From positions 1-59,100 of the forward strand of contig CAMOSQ010000006.1 of NCBI GenBank assembly GCA_946624985.1: a stretch of DNA of 59,100 nucleotides, written 5' to 3'. The number at the start of each line of letters is the position of its first letter. The stretch's first letter is position 1. This document shows, piece after piece, positions 37,394 to 47,968 of the stretch. The notes below the pieces were generated by a model. That model was not told the DNA's origin. It did no database searches and saw only the letters and a list, made by a program, of their open reading frames with translations. A program made the translations under genes and the position numbers. Source of the stretch: an uncultured Caryophanales bacterium (GTDB lineage: Bacteria > Bacillota_I > Bacilli_A > RF39 > UBA660).

Positions 37394-39022
37394 ATGAGAA
37401 AGAAACCATTTGTATTATGCCTAATGGACGGTATGGGCATAGAAGATGCAAAATCATATACAATATATGATTCGCAAGTTATGCCAACACTAGATGAATT
37501 AACAAATAGATATTTATTTACCAGCTTAGAATCAAGTGGAAAAAAAGTTGGACTTAGCTCTGAAGCATCAGCAACAAAGGAAATCGGATACTTAAATATT
37601 GGTGCAGGAAGTGTTGTAAAACAATCAATAGAAATAGTAAATGATAAAATAGAACAAAATCAACTTTTTAATAGTGCATCACTAAAAGTAGTAACTGATC
37701 ATGTTATTTCTAATAATTCAAAATTACATCTAATATCATTAATAGGAGATAAATATAGTGACGATTCACTAATACATCTTAGAAAAATGATTGAATATTG
37801 TACTAGCATAGGAATTAAAAAAATATACTTACACTTATACTTAGGAGCAAATAACAATTCTCTTAACAAAACATTTCCTAAATACACAGTATTAGTGCAT
37901 AGAATTACAAATGTATATCCAAATGTTAAAATAAGCCTAATAGCAGGAATAAAACATATAAAAGATTCCTCTGGTATAACAGTTATAAAAGAATTATATA
38001 AAATAAGCGTAGGAGGAATAGGAGAACATTGGATAAATTATAATGATGCAGTTGACAGCAACTATAAAAGAAAAAATCTAGAAGAAAACATAGTTCCATT
38101 CTTAGTTGCTGAAGATGGCCTAATAGAAAACACAGATGGAGTATTTTTATTTAACTATGAAAACGATTTAGGATCATTATACACAGACCTTTTAATACAA
38201 CCATCAAAATATATGTACACAAATAATACAGGAATAAACATTAAAATAGCATCTCTATTTCCACTACAAAACCAAACAACAGTTAGCTGCCTAAGTTATG
38301 AAGCAATTAATACATCATTTTACGGAACACTTAATCAAAATGGAATAAAACATATATTAATAGGTGAAAAAGAAAATATTCCATATCTAAACTATTATTT
38401 TAATGGATGTAATAATGCTGCTGGATCACAATTAATTCCAATAGAAGTACAATCAACCGGTGACTATGACATAGATATGGCATCAAAATATCAATTAATA
38501 ACAAACAAAGCACTTGAAGCAATAAACAGTAATTATTATGATTTAATAATAGTAGATTATCAAATAGTAGATGGAAATAAACAAAGAACAACAGAAAATA
38601 TAAAAGCCGCACTTTCTAATTTAGACAAAAATATAACGCAACTATATAATTCCGTAATAGGAAAAAATGGAATTTTATATATAACATCATCATATGGAAT
38701 AAATGAAGTATTATATAATAACAAAGAAGAATTAGTAAATGTAAACTTTTCAAAAAAAGTACCATTTGTAATAGTAGATAATGAAATATCAAAAGATAAC
38801 TATGCGCTACAAAGTGGTGGATTAAGTGACCTAAGTACAACAATATTAAATGCATTAGAAATACCTAAAATGCAAGGTATGACTGGACAAAACCTACTTC
38901 TCCATAGAACAATCAGTAAAACTAAAAAAAAGAAACAAACAAAACTACTATTAATAGTTTTAGTATTTGTGATTATACTAGTTGTAGCAGTAGTTGCACT
39001 TATGTATTTAGGACTTATTTAG
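37394..39022 (+). CDS. degenerate iPGM/alkaline-phosphatase-superfamily protein with C-terminal TM (predicted pseudoenzyme)
   Basis: VLCLMDGMGI, VGLSSEASATKEIGYLNIGAG (cf. GQMGNSEVGHLNIGAG), LSDLSTTILNALEIPKMQGMTGQNLL, TM IVLVFVIILVVAVVALMYLGLI. Confidence 0.75.
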   Translation: MRKKPFVLCLMDGMGIEDAKSYTIYDSQVMPTLDELTNRYLFTSLESSGKKVGLSSEASATKEIGYLNIGAGSVVKQSIEIVNDKIEQNQLFNSASLKVVTDHVISNNSKLHLISLIGDKYSDDSLIHLRKMIEYCTSIGIKKIYLHLYLGANNNSLNKTFPKYTVLVHRITNVYPNVKISLIAGIKHIKDSSGITVIKELYKISVGGIGEHWINYNDAVDSNYKRKNLEENIVPFLVAEDGLIENTDGVFLFNYENDLGSLYTDLLIQPSKYMYTNNTGINIKIASLFPLQNQTTVSCLSYEAINTSFYGTLNQNGIKHILIGEKENIPYLNYYFNGCNNAAGSQLIPIEVQSTGDYDIDMASKYQLITNKALEAINSNYYDLIIVDYQIVDGNKQRTTENIKAALSNLDKNITQLYNSVIGKNGILYITSSYGINEVLYNNKEELVNVNFSKKVPFVIVDNEISKDNYALQSGGLSDLSTTILNALEIPKMQGMTGQNLLLHRTISKTKKKKQTKLLLIVLVFVIILVVAVVALMYLGLI

Positions 39023-39029
39023 GTGATCT

Positions 39030-40487
39030 ATGAAAAATAAAGGATTCACATTAATAGAAATACTAGGAGTAATAACACTCCTAGCACTTTTATCAACAAT
39101 AATAATTCTATCAGTAAATAAATCATTAAAAAACTCAAAAGAAACACTATCAGAAATACAAATAGAAGAAATAAAATCAGCGGCAGCAATGTGGAGAACA
39201 GATAATATTGAGCTAATCCCAGAAAATGATTATTATATAGTTTCACTACAACAACTAAAAGATGAAGGATATATAAAAGAAGATATTATAAATCCTAAAA
39301 CAGATTCACCATTTGATAATAATATTCTTATAGAAATTGGAATGAATGAAATACAAATAGGTAATAATGACAACATAGCACAAAAAACAAATACATACAT
39401 TAATCAAGAAATACAAGCAATAAAGGATAAACTACTTTATTCAACACCAGATGGTATATACTATTATAATACTCAAGGTAACCTTGAAAGAGATGTTAAT
39501 ATAATCTATCCGACAAGAAGTTGGAATAAACCTAAAGGAAATATTTTAATACATAATCATCAATTTATAAGTGGATGTATACAAATAAATGGAATAAACT
39601 ATGATATCTATAAAACAACAATAACACAACAAAATTATCCATGTTCAACAACAAGAGGAGAAAACCTATTCGTAAATGGTGATTTATCTTTAGGAGATAA
39701 TACTGGTTTTAACAGTTTTACATATAATTCGGATGATGGTGGATATTTGAGTTATACTACAAGTAGTAACACTACAATATTTGGAGGCGAGTTTATACCT
39801 ATTGATGCAGAAAAAAAATATGATTATGGAGTTACCGTAAAAACGAATAATACTTCTGCTAGAGTATATATGGGATTTGTTCCTATCGATATTGACCACA
39901 ATATTATTCAAACATATCAATATACGTACATGGCAAATACCTTAACTACCTTAGCTAAAGATTTAAATAATGGTGATACTTATGTATATTTAACAGATAT
40001 GACAAATTGGAACACAGAAACCTCAAACACATATAATCACGGCTTCATATTTTGGAATTATGTAGATTCAACAGGATATCATTATTCAGAATTAACATAT
40101 TCTAGAAACGCATGGAAAGATTTATATAATAATAATACAACAGAAGTTACAGATAATATAGAAATTAATAAAGAGGTAGATGGCGAAGTAGTTAACCGCA
40201 TAAAATTGAAATCTGCGTGGAACAAAGGAAATATCCCTATGGGAACTAAGTTAAGTCAATCTAATGATGGCCCATCATATCAGTATACATTTGTAAATGG
40301 AGGATACTTATCGTCTAATTGGACTACTAAATCAGCTATACTTCAAGGCATTGGTAATACTCACGAGTATAATAAATTCAAAAATGGTCAAAAATATTTT
40401 AGATTTATGGCTTTGCCTGATCACAGTGCTTTACCAAACGTAACAACGTACTACAAAGATTTCTATCTAAGAGAAATAGTAGAATAA
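39030..40487 (+). CDS. type IV pilin-like N-methylation protein with large non-pilin C-terminal domain
   Basis: MKNKGFTLIEILGVITLLALLSTIIILSV class III signal; C-term NGDLSLGDNTGF...YYKDFYLREIVE. Confidence 0.8.
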   Translation: MKNKGFTLIEILGVITLLALLSTIIILSVNKSLKNSKETLSEIQIEEIKSAAAMWRTDNIELIPENDYYIVSLQQLKDEGYIKEDIINPKTDSPFDNNILIEIGMNEIQIGNNDNIAQKTNTYINQEIQAIKDKLLYSTPDGIYYYNTQGNLERDVNIIYPTRSWNKPKGNILIHNHQFISGCIQINGINYDIYKTTITQQNYPCSTTRGENLFVNGDLSLGDNTGFNSFTYNSDDGGYLSYTTSSNTTIFGGEFIPIDAEKKYDYGVTVKTNNTSARVYMGFVPIDIDHNIIQTYQYTYMANTLTTLAKDLNNGDTYVYLTDMTNWNTETSNTYNHGFIFWNYVDSTGYHYSELTYSRNAWKDLYNNNTTEVTDNIEINKEVDGEVVNRIKLKSAWNKGNIPMGTKLSQSNDGPSYQYTFVNGGYLSSNWTTKSAILQGIGNTHEYNKFKNGQKYFRFMALPDHSALPNVTTYYKDFYLREIVE

Positions 40488-40514
40488 AAACAGTTCATTT
40501 TGAACTGTTTTTGC
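40487..40514 (+). terminator. Rho-independent terminator
   Basis: AAAACAGTTCA-TTT-TGAACTGTTTTTG. Confidence 0.78.
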
Positions 40515-40590
40515 TTATAAAGAAATATTTTTAAGAATAATAAATATTTAAAAATATATAAAATTATAGTATAATTATCTTGGTGATTAT

Positions 40591-41319
40591 ATGTTATACT
40601 CGTCAGTAAATAATGAAAAAATAAAAAATATAAAAAAATTAAACAATAAAAAATATAGAGATGAAACTAATTTGTATTTAGTAGAGGGAGAACATCTAGT
40701 AAAAGAAGCATATGAAAATAATGTACTAGAAGAACTAATACTATTAGAAAATACAAATATTAATTTAGATATAAAAACAAGTTATGTAACTGAAAATGTT
40801 TTAAAATACATAAGTAATTTAGATTCACCAAATGGAATAATAGGAATTTGTAAAAAGAAAAAAAACACATTAAAAGGAAACAAAATTGTGATACTTGAAG
40901 ATATACAAGATCCTGGAAATCTAGGAACAATAATAAGAAGCTCTATAGCATTCAATGTAGATACACTAGTACTAAGTAGTAATACAGTAGATTTATATAA
41001 TCCTAAAGTAATAAGAGCTACCCAGGGGATGATATTTAAACAAAATATAATTATAGAAAATAATCTAGAAGAATTAATTAAAAATCTAAAACAAAATAAC
41101 TATACAATTTACACGACAAATGTAAAAAATGGAAATAGTTTAAAAACTATTGAAAAAAAAGACAAACTTGCTATAATAATGGGAAATGAAGGAAATGGAG
41201 TAAGTGATAAACTTAACTTACTTGCAGATGAATATTTATATATAGATATGAACAAAAACTGTGAATCATTAAATGTCGCAGTCGCAACAAGTATAATACT
41301 TTATGAATTAGATAAGTAG
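40591..41319 (+). CDS. TrmH/SpoU-family RNA 2'-O-methyltransferase
   Basis: ILEDIQDPGNLGTIIRSSIAFNVDTLVLS, IMGNEGNGVS, NVAVATSIILYEL. Confidence 0.92.
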   Translation: MLYSSVNNEKIKNIKKLNNKKYRDETNLYLVEGEHLVKEAYENNVLEELILLENTNINLDIKTSYVTENVLKYISNLDSPNGIIGICKKKKNTLKGNKIVILEDIQDPGNLGTIIRSSIAFNVDTLVLSSNTVDLYNPKVIRATQGMIFKQNIIIENNLEELIKNLKQNNYTIYTTNVKNGNSLKTIEKKDKLAIIMGNEGNGVSDKLNLLADEYLYIDMNKNCESLNVAVATSIILYELDK

Positions 41320-41326
41320 GTGAAAT

Positions 41327-41821
41327 ATGAACTACATTTATATAGGAGATATAGTAAATACCCATGGAATAAAAGGTGAAATAAAAATAATTTCACACTT
41401 TAAATATAAAAATAATGTATTTATAAAAGGTACACCAATATATATTGGAAAAGATAAAGAAAAACAAATAATAAACAGTTATAGAAAACATAAAATGTTT
41501 GATATGATAACACTTCTAGGATTTAACGATATAAATGAAGTATTAAAATATAAAGGTGAACCAGTATACATAGATAAAAATGAAGTAAAAATAGATGGTA
41601 TTTTAAATGAAGAACTTATAAATATGGATGTATATAATGAAGACTCATTCATAGGTAAAGTAACAGATATACTTAATAACGGTGTATATGACATATTAGT
41701 TATAGAAAAAGAAAATAATAGAAACTTAGTTCCAAACATAAATGAATTTATAGAGAATATTGACTTAGAAAACAAAAAAATACAAATAAATATGATAGAA
41801 GGTTTAATAAATGAGAATTGA
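41327..41821 (+). CDS. rimM: 16S rRNA processing protein RimM
   Basis: [43 protein letters not shown], upstream of trmD. Confidence 0.9.
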   Translation: MNYIYIGDIVNTHGIKGEIKIISHFKYKNNVFIKGTPIYIGKDKEKQIINSYRKHKMFDMITLLGFNDINEVLKYKGEPVYIDKNEVKIDGILNEELINMDVYNEDSFIGKVTDILNNGVYDILVIEKENNRNLVPNINEFIENIDLENKKIQINMIEGLINEN

Positions 41822-42500
41822 TATATTAACACTATTTCCAAATATGTTTGAAGGAGTATTTAATGAATCCATTATAAAAAGAGCTATTGAAGAAAAAAAA
41901 GTTGAAATAAATATAATTAACTTTAGAGATTATACTAAAGATCCACACAATAAAGTAGATGACACACCATACGGTGGAGGAGCAGGAATGGTTCTAACAT
42001 GTCAACCAATATTTGACTGCGTAGAAAGTATAAGAACAGAAAACTCTAAAGTAATATTATTAACACCAGCAGGAATACCATATAAACAAAAAATGGCATA
42101 TGAATTATCAAATGAAAAACACCTAATAATAATTTGTGGACACTATGAAGGATTTGATGAAAGAATAACTACTATATGCGACTATGAAATATCAATAGGT
42201 GATTATGTACTAACAGGTGGAGAAATACCAGCTATGGTACTAGTAGATTCAATTACTAGATTACTACCAGGAGTAATAAATGAAGAAAGCCACAGAGAAG
42301 ACTCATTTAAAAAAGATGTTATGAATGATATATACTTATTAGATTACCCTACATATACAAAACCAGCAGATTTTAGAGGACTAAAAGTACCAGAAGTATT
42401 AATATCAGGACATCACGAAAATATAAGGAAATTTAGATACGAAGAAAGCCTTAAAAGAACCAAAGAAAGAAGACCAGATTTATTAGAGGTGAAAAAATGA
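41811..42500 (+). CDS. trmD: tRNA (guanine37-N1)-methyltransferase
   Basis: [64 protein letters not shown]. Confidence 0.96.
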   Translation: MRIDILTLFPNMFEGVFNESIIKRAIEEKKVEINIINFRDYTKDPHNKVDDTPYGGGAGMVLTCQPIFDCVESIRTENSKVILLTPAGIPYKQKMAYELSNEKHLIIICGHYEGFDERITTICDYEISIGDYVLTGGEIPAMVLVDSITRLLPGVINEESHREDSFKKDVMNDIYLLDYPTYTKPADFRGLKVPEVLISGHHENIRKFRYEESLKRTKERRPDLLEVKK

Positions 42501-42967
42501 AAAAAACTAAAAAATATCACTTATATGAGAAAAAAATTAAAGAAAACAAAGTTAAACTTAACTTAGATATTGAAAAAGGATATACTATTAAACCAAAAAA
42601 TAAAATGAAATATGAAGGAATAGTAGTAAATAGTATGACAATAATTAACAATGAATTAATACAAACTCTATTAAGAAAAAAAATAAAGAAAAAATTAGAT
42701 TCATACCTACAATTTTTAATAATAGTACTAGATGAAGATGATACAGATGCAGGACACTTAATGTTTGCGTTAAACGACCTAGAACGATATAGAAGACTAG
42801 TAATAAATAACTATAATAAATATCTAGATCAAAAATATCTAAAACTATTAAAAAACAAAATGGACTTAATTGAGCAAGAATTAAAATCAAAAATAAAAAT
42901 AAACGTAAACAGTTTTAATTTTGAAGAAATGGAAATGGAAGAACCAAAAAAAGGAAAAAATAGATAA
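42497..42967 (+). CDS. hypothetical Lys-rich protein inserted between trmD and rplS
   Basis: ORF overlaps trmD stop by 4 nt; no recognised domain. Confidence 0.7.
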   Translation: MKKTKKYHLYEKKIKENKVKLNLDIEKGYTIKPKNKMKYEGIVVNSMTIINNELIQTLLRKKIKKKLDSYLQFLIIVLDEDDTDAGHLMFALNDLERYRRLVINNYNKYLDQKYLKLLKNKMDLIEQELKSKIKINVNSFNFEEMEMEEPKKGKNR

Positions 42968-43066
42968 AAACCTATTGATTAATTAAAAAAAATATGTTAA
43001 AATTTACTACGTTGTGATCCGCTTTAGAAAATCTATATGATCATATAAAAAAAGGAGAGTGACATT

Positions 43067-43405
43067 GTGAATTTAGTTGAAAAGATAACTAAAAGTCAAA
43101 TAAGAACAGATATTCCAGAATTTAGAGTTGGAGATACTGTAAGAGTTGACGTAAAAATTATCGAAGGAAAAAGAGAAAGAATTCAAGCATTCGAAGGAAT
43201 AGTAATGGCAATTCAAGGAACTGGTGTTGCTAAAAACTTCATAGTAAGAAAAATTTCAAGTGGAGTTGGAGTAGAAAGAACTTTCCCAGTAAACTCACCA
43301 AAAGTAGCTGGTGTAGAAGTAATTAGAAAAGGTAAAGTTAGAAGAGCTAACCTAAACTACTTAAGAACTCTAAAAAAACAAGCAAAAATCAAAGAAAGAA
43401 ATTAA
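43067..43405 (+). CDS. rplS: 50S ribosomal protein L19
   Basis: [36 protein letters not shown] start with AAAGGAG. Confidence 0.96.
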   Translation: MNLVEKITKSQIRTDIPEFRVGDTVRVDVKIIEGKRERIQAFEGIVMAIQGTGVAKNFIVRKISSGVGVERTFPVNSPKVAGVEVIRKGKVRRANLNYLRTLKKQAKIKERN

Positions 43406-43426
43406 GGCTAATGCCTTTTTTTTATT
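43404..43426 (+). terminator. Rho-independent terminator after rplS
   Basis: AAGGC-TAAT-GCCTTTTTTTT. Confidence 0.7.
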
Positions 43427-43461
43427 ATAAAAATAATGTATAATATAAATGGTGATTTAAA

Positions 43462-43977
43462 ATGAAAATAAATAAAAAAGAAATACTATCATATGTTGGA
43501 ATACTAGTAGCAGTAATTCTAATCAGAACATTCATAGCTACCCCAGTAAAAGTAGATGGCTCTAGTATGAATCCAACACTAAAAGAAAATGATATATTGA
43601 TATTAAAAAAATATGATAAAAGTATAGAAAGATTTGATATTGTTGTAATAAACTATAAAAAAACAAAATTAGTAAAAAGAGTTATAGGACTTCCAGGAGA
43701 AAAAATAAAAATAAAAACAACTAAAGTTGGTAATAATTACTTTAGTGAAATATACATAAATGGAGAAAAACTAGAAGAAAACTATGGAAAAGAACCAATA
43801 CAATCAGATGGACTTGCTCATGAAGAAATAACACTCGCAAGTGATGAATACTTTGTATTAGGAGACAATAGAAATAATTCAAGTGACTCAAGAATAATTG
43901 GACCAATCAAAAAGAAAGATATAATGGGTGTAACTACAACGAGAATAATACCTAAATTTGGTAAAATAGATAAATAA
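43462..43977 (+). CDS. lepB: signal peptidase I
   Basis: VDGSSMNPTLKENDILILKK, VKRVIGLPGEKI, FVLGDNRNNSSDSR. Confidence 0.94.
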   Translation: MKINKKEILSYVGILVAVILIRTFIATPVKVDGSSMNPTLKENDILILKKYDKSIERFDIVVINYKKTKLVKRVIGLPGEKIKIKTTKVGNNYFSEIYINGEKLEENYGKEPIQSDGLAHEEITLASDEYFVLGDNRNNSSDSRIIGPIKKKDIMGVTTTRIIPKFGKIDK

Positions 43978-44070
43978 TATTAATAGTAAGAACTAAAATT
44001 AAATAAAAATATATTAAAGACTAGAAATAACATATTTATATATGCTATACTTAAAGAGTAGGAGGTATAT

Positions 44071-44988
44071 ATGAAGAATAGACATTTAATAGACATAAAA
44101 GATTTTTCAAAAAAAGAAATAGACGATTTAATTAAAGTAGCCAATGATATCATCGATAATAGAGATAAGTATTCTCATAAATGTGATGGTAAGATATTGG
44201 CTACTTTATTTTTTGAGCCAAGCACAAGAACAAGACTAAGCTTTGAATCAGCAATGCTAAGACTAGGAGGAAAAGTACTAGGATTCTCAGAAGCCTCATC
44301 ATCATCAACTGCAAAAGGAGAAACACTAAGCGATACAATTAGAGTAGTAGGAGGATATGCAGATATTATTGCTATGCGTCATCCAAAAGAAGGAGCACCA
44401 ACTGTCGCAATAAAAAATTCAATAGTTCCAATAATAAATGCAGGAGATGGAGGACATAACCATCCAACACAAACACTAACAGATTTACTCACAATAAGTA
44501 GAGAAAAGGGTAGACTAGATAATCTAACAATAGGACTATGTGGTGACTTAAAATTTGGAAGAACTGTCCACTCACTTATAACAGCAATGTCAAGATATAA
44601 AAACATAACATTTATATTAATTTCACCAAATGAACTAAAACTACCAGACTATATGAAAGAAGAATTAGAAAAAAACAAAATAAAATATATAGAAACAACT
44701 AATATAGAAAAATATATGAATGAATTAGATGTACTTTATATGACGAGAGTACAAAAAGAAAGATTCTTTAATGAAGAAGATTACCTAAGATTAAAAGATT
44801 ATTATATCCTAACAAAAGATAAATTAAAAACAGCACAAAAAAACTTAATAATACTTCATCCATTACCTAGAGTAACAGAAATAGCAAAAGAAGTAGATGA
44901 CGATAAGAGAGCAAAATACTTTGAACAAGCATACAATGGTGTATATATAAGAATGGCTTTAATACTAAATCTCTTGGAGGTAAAATAA
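44071..44988 (+). CDS. pyrB: aspartate carbamoyltransferase catalytic subunit
   Basis: [49 protein letters not shown]. Confidence 0.95.
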   Translation: MKNRHLIDIKDFSKKEIDDLIKVANDIIDNRDKYSHKCDGKILATLFFEPSTRTRLSFESAMLRLGGKVLGFSEASSSSTAKGETLSDTIRVVGGYADIIAMRHPKEGAPTVAIKNSIVPIINAGDGGHNHPTQTLTDLLTISREKGRLDNLTIGLCGDLKFGRTVHSLITAMSRYKNITFILISPNELKLPDYMKEELEKNKIKYIETTNIEKYMNELDVLYMTRVQKERFFNEEDYLRLKDYYILTKDKLKTAQKNLIILHPLPRVTEIAKEVDDDKRAKYFEQAYNGVYIRMALILNLLEVK

Positions 44989-45407
44989 TGAATATAGATA
45001 CAATAGAAAATGGATATGTAATAGACCATATTACAGCTGGAAACGCAATGAAAATATATGAACTATTAAAACTAAATGAACTAGAATGCCAGGTAGCACT
45101 AATAACAAATGCTAAAAGTAAAAAAACAAAAATAAAAGACTTAATAAAAATAGGAAAACTAATAGATATAGACTTTGATAAACTAGCATTTATTGATCCA
45201 AATGTAACAGTAAATATAGTAAAAGACAATAAAATAATAGAAAAAAGAAACCTAGAACTACCAGAAAAATTAGTAAACGTAACAAAATGTAAAAATCCAA
45301 GATGTATAACAAGCATAGAAAGAGACTTAGACCAAATATTTAATTTGACAGATAAAGAAAAACAAACATATAGATGCGCTTACTGTGAAATGAGTCTAGA
45401 AAAATAG
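44988..45407 (+). CDS. pyrI: aspartate carbamoyltransferase regulatory subunit
   Basis: IENGYVIDHITAGNAMKIYELL; Zn ligands CKNPRCI...CAYC. Confidence 0.92.
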   Translation: MNIDTIENGYVIDHITAGNAMKIYELLKLNELECQVALITNAKSKKTKIKDLIKIGKLIDIDFDKLAFIDPNVTVNIVKDNKIIEKRNLELPEKLVNVTKCKNPRCITSIERDLDQIFNLTDKEKQTYRCAYCEMSLEK

Positions 45408-45430
45408 TATACAATAAAAAAGGAGAAAAT

Positions 45431-45892
45431 ATGTATATAAAAGAATTTTTAAAAAAATATAAAACAAAAAACATAAAACTATTTGTAGATATGGACGGAG
45501 TAATAGCAGATTATGATTTTGGGATTCCAAAAGACTATGATAAAAAAAGACCACTATATGATAATATAAAAAAAATAGAAGACATATCAAAAATGGAAAA
45601 TATAGAACTATATATTTTATCAGTAACAAGAATGACAAATGGAATAGAAGAAAAAAATACCTGGTTAGATAAATATGTTTCATTTATAAAAAAAGAAAAT
45701 AGAATAATTTTATCAAGAGAAGAAAATAATTTTATAGAATCATCAATATTAAAAGCACAATACCTAAAAAATATAGAAAGAAATAACAATCTAATAATAA
45801 TTGTTATAGATGATGATCCTAAAGTATTAAAAGAAATAAATAATCAAAATAAAGACGCTATACTCCTAAAAGATACAGCATTAGTCGACTAA
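45431..45892 (+). CDS. HAD-like/5'-nucleotidase-like protein
   Basis: KLFVDMDGVIADYDFG; DDDPKVL. Confidence 0.7.
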   Translation: MYIKEFLKKYKTKNIKLFVDMDGVIADYDFGIPKDYDKKRPLYDNIKKIEDISKMENIELYILSVTRMTNGIEEKNTWLDKYVSFIKKENRIILSREENNFIESSILKAQYLKNIERNNNLIIIVIDDDPKVLKEINNQNKDAILLKDTALVD

Positions 45893-45963
45893 AACAATAA
45901 AAAAACCAATTTTTTATTTATAAGTTTATATATTTGTGATATAATCTATAATGTGGTGATTAT

Positions 45964-46707
45964 ATGAAAATACACGACTTGAATATTAATTACTCAAGAT
46001 ATGGAAATATTAAAGGACAAAGTATAGTTTTATTACATGGCTGGGGACAAAATATAGAAATGATGAAACCAATTGGAGACAAATTAAAAAAAGATTTCGA
46101 TATAATAATTTTTGATCTACCAGGATTTGGAAAAAGTGATGAACCATCAAGCGTCTGGACATGTTATGATTATATGGAACTTATTCACGATTCATTAAAT
46201 GAATTAAAAATTAAAAATCCAATAATTATAGGACATTCATTTGGAGGTAAAATCGCACTTTTATATGCAAGTAAATATGAAGTGAAGAAACTAATATGCT
46301 TAGCGAGTCCATTTTGTAAAGAAATACAAAAGCTTACACTAAAAGTAAGATTTCTAAAATTTATGAAAAAAGTACCAGTAATAAATAAACTAGAAGGATT
46401 CGCAAAAAAACATATTGGTTCAACTGATTATAAAAATGCAAGTGGTATTATGAGAAATATTCTTGTTGAACATGTAAACCTTGATATCACCGATGAAGTA
46501 AAAAAAATAAAATGTCCAACATTACTTATATGGGGAACAAATGATAAAGAAGTTTCGATTGAGCGAGGATATGAATTAGAAAAATTAATCAAAGATGCAG
46601 GCTTAGTTCAATATGAAGGATGTAGTCATTATGCATATTTAGAAAGAATTGGACAAACAATAAATGTTTTAAAAAGTTTTTTAGGAGTTGATAAAAATGA
46701 AGATTAA
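45964..46707 (+). CDS. alpha/beta hydrolase
   Basis: VLLHGWGQN, GHSFGGKIAL, LLIWGTNDKEV. Confidence 0.92.
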   Translation: MKIHDLNINYSRYGNIKGQSIVLLHGWGQNIEMMKPIGDKLKKDFDIIIFDLPGFGKSDEPSSVWTCYDYMELIHDSLNELKIKNPIIIGHSFGGKIALLYASKYEVKKLICLASPFCKEIQKLTLKVRFLKFMKKVPVINKLEGFAKKHIGSTDYKNASGIMRNILVEHVNLDITDEVKKIKCPTLLIWGTNDKEVSIERGYELEKLIKDAGLVQYEGCSHYAYLERIGQTINVLKSFLGVDKNED

Positions 46708-47878
46708 AGTTGGAGTTATATTCGGCGGTGAAACCGTTGAACACGAAATAAGCATTATTTCTGCAGTACAAGCTATGAATAAAATGGATACAAATAAATA
46801 TGATATTGTACCAATTTATATCGCAAAAGATAGAACATGGTATACAGGAAAAATGCTTACAGATATGGATGTTTATAGAGATATGAGTTTACTTAAAAGA
46901 TATGCAAAAGAAGTAACACTATGTAAAAAAAATGGAGGATATTTCCTAGTAAATACACATGGATTATTTAGAAAAGATATATCAGAAATAGATATTGCAT
47001 TCCCAATTGTACACGGCGTTAACGTAGAAGATGGAACATTACAAGGTTACTTAGATACAATTGGAATACCATATGTTGGAAGTAGAGTAATAGGAGCCGC
47101 ACTTGGACAAGATAAAGTTATAATGAAACAAGTATTTGAAAGTGCAGGAATACCTATTGTTCCATATACATGGTTTTTTGATTCAGACTACTATAATAAT
47201 AGAGAAGAAGTACTTAAAAATATTAAAAAACTTGGATTCCCAGTAATTGTAAAACCTGCTAATCTTGGAAGTAGTGTAGGTATCGACATAGCTAAAACAG
47301 AAAACGATCTATTAAAAGTAATAGAAGATGCAATAAAATATGATACAAAAATAGTAGTAGAAAAAGTAATTGAAAATATGGTAGAAGTAAACTGTAGCGT
47401 ATTAGGAAATTATGAAAATCAACAAGTTGGTGTTCTAGAAGAAGTAATGGGATCAGATGAAATTCTTTCATATCAAGACAAATATCTAAATGGAGGAAAA
47501 ACAAAAGGATCAAAAGGAATGGCAAGTACAAGTAGAATCATTCCAGCAAGAATATCTGAAAAAATGACAGAAGAAATCAAAGAAACATCAAAAAAAGTAT
47601 TCAGAACATTAAACTTAGGCGGTGTTTGCAGAATTGATTACTTAATTAACAAAAAAGAAAAAAAATTCTATGTAAATGAACCTAATACAATTCCTGGAAG
47701 TCTATCATTCTACTTATGGGAACCAGCAGGAAAAACATACACAGAACTATTAGATGAAATGATTAATACTGCAATCAAAGACTATAAAAATAGAAGTGGA
47801 AAAACATATTCATTCGATACAAATATTTTGAGTAATTTTAATGGTGTAAAAGGAATGAAAGGAAAGTTAAAAGGATAA
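46697..47878 (+). CDS. ddl: D-alanine--D-alanine ligase
   Basis: VGVIFGGETVEHEISIISAVQAMN, HGVNVEDGTLQGYLDTIGIPYVGS, VNEPNTIPGSLSFYLW. Confidence 0.94.
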   Translation: MKIKVGVIFGGETVEHEISIISAVQAMNKMDTNKYDIVPIYIAKDRTWYTGKMLTDMDVYRDMSLLKRYAKEVTLCKKNGGYFLVNTHGLFRKDISEIDIAFPIVHGVNVEDGTLQGYLDTIGIPYVGSRVIGAALGQDKVIMKQVFESAGIPIVPYTWFFDSDYYNNREEVLKNIKKLGFPVIVKPANLGSSVGIDIAKTENDLLKVIEDAIKYDTKIVVEKVIENMVEVNCSVLGNYENQQVGVLEEVMGSDEILSYQDKYLNGGKTKGSKGMASTSRIIPARISEKMTEEIKETSKKVFRTLNLGGVCRIDYLINKKEKKFYVNEPNTIPGSLSFYLWEPAGKTYTELLDEMINTAIKDYKNRSGKTYSFDTNILSNFNGVKGMKGKLKG

Positions 47879-47901
47879 GAACTAGATAGTTCTTTTTTTT
47901 T
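47877..47901 (+). terminator. Rho-independent terminator
   Basis: AAGAACTA-GA-TAGTTCTT + T-run. Confidence 0.75.
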
Positions 47902-47968
47902 GATATTATAGATTTTAGCAATTATCGATTTTTTTTATTTGAGTATATTATTATAGGAGGATGAGATA

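Noticed and set aside
43000-43066. Ribosomal L19 autoregulatory leader
   Set aside because: Position is right, but I could not derive a convincing conserved structure by eye.
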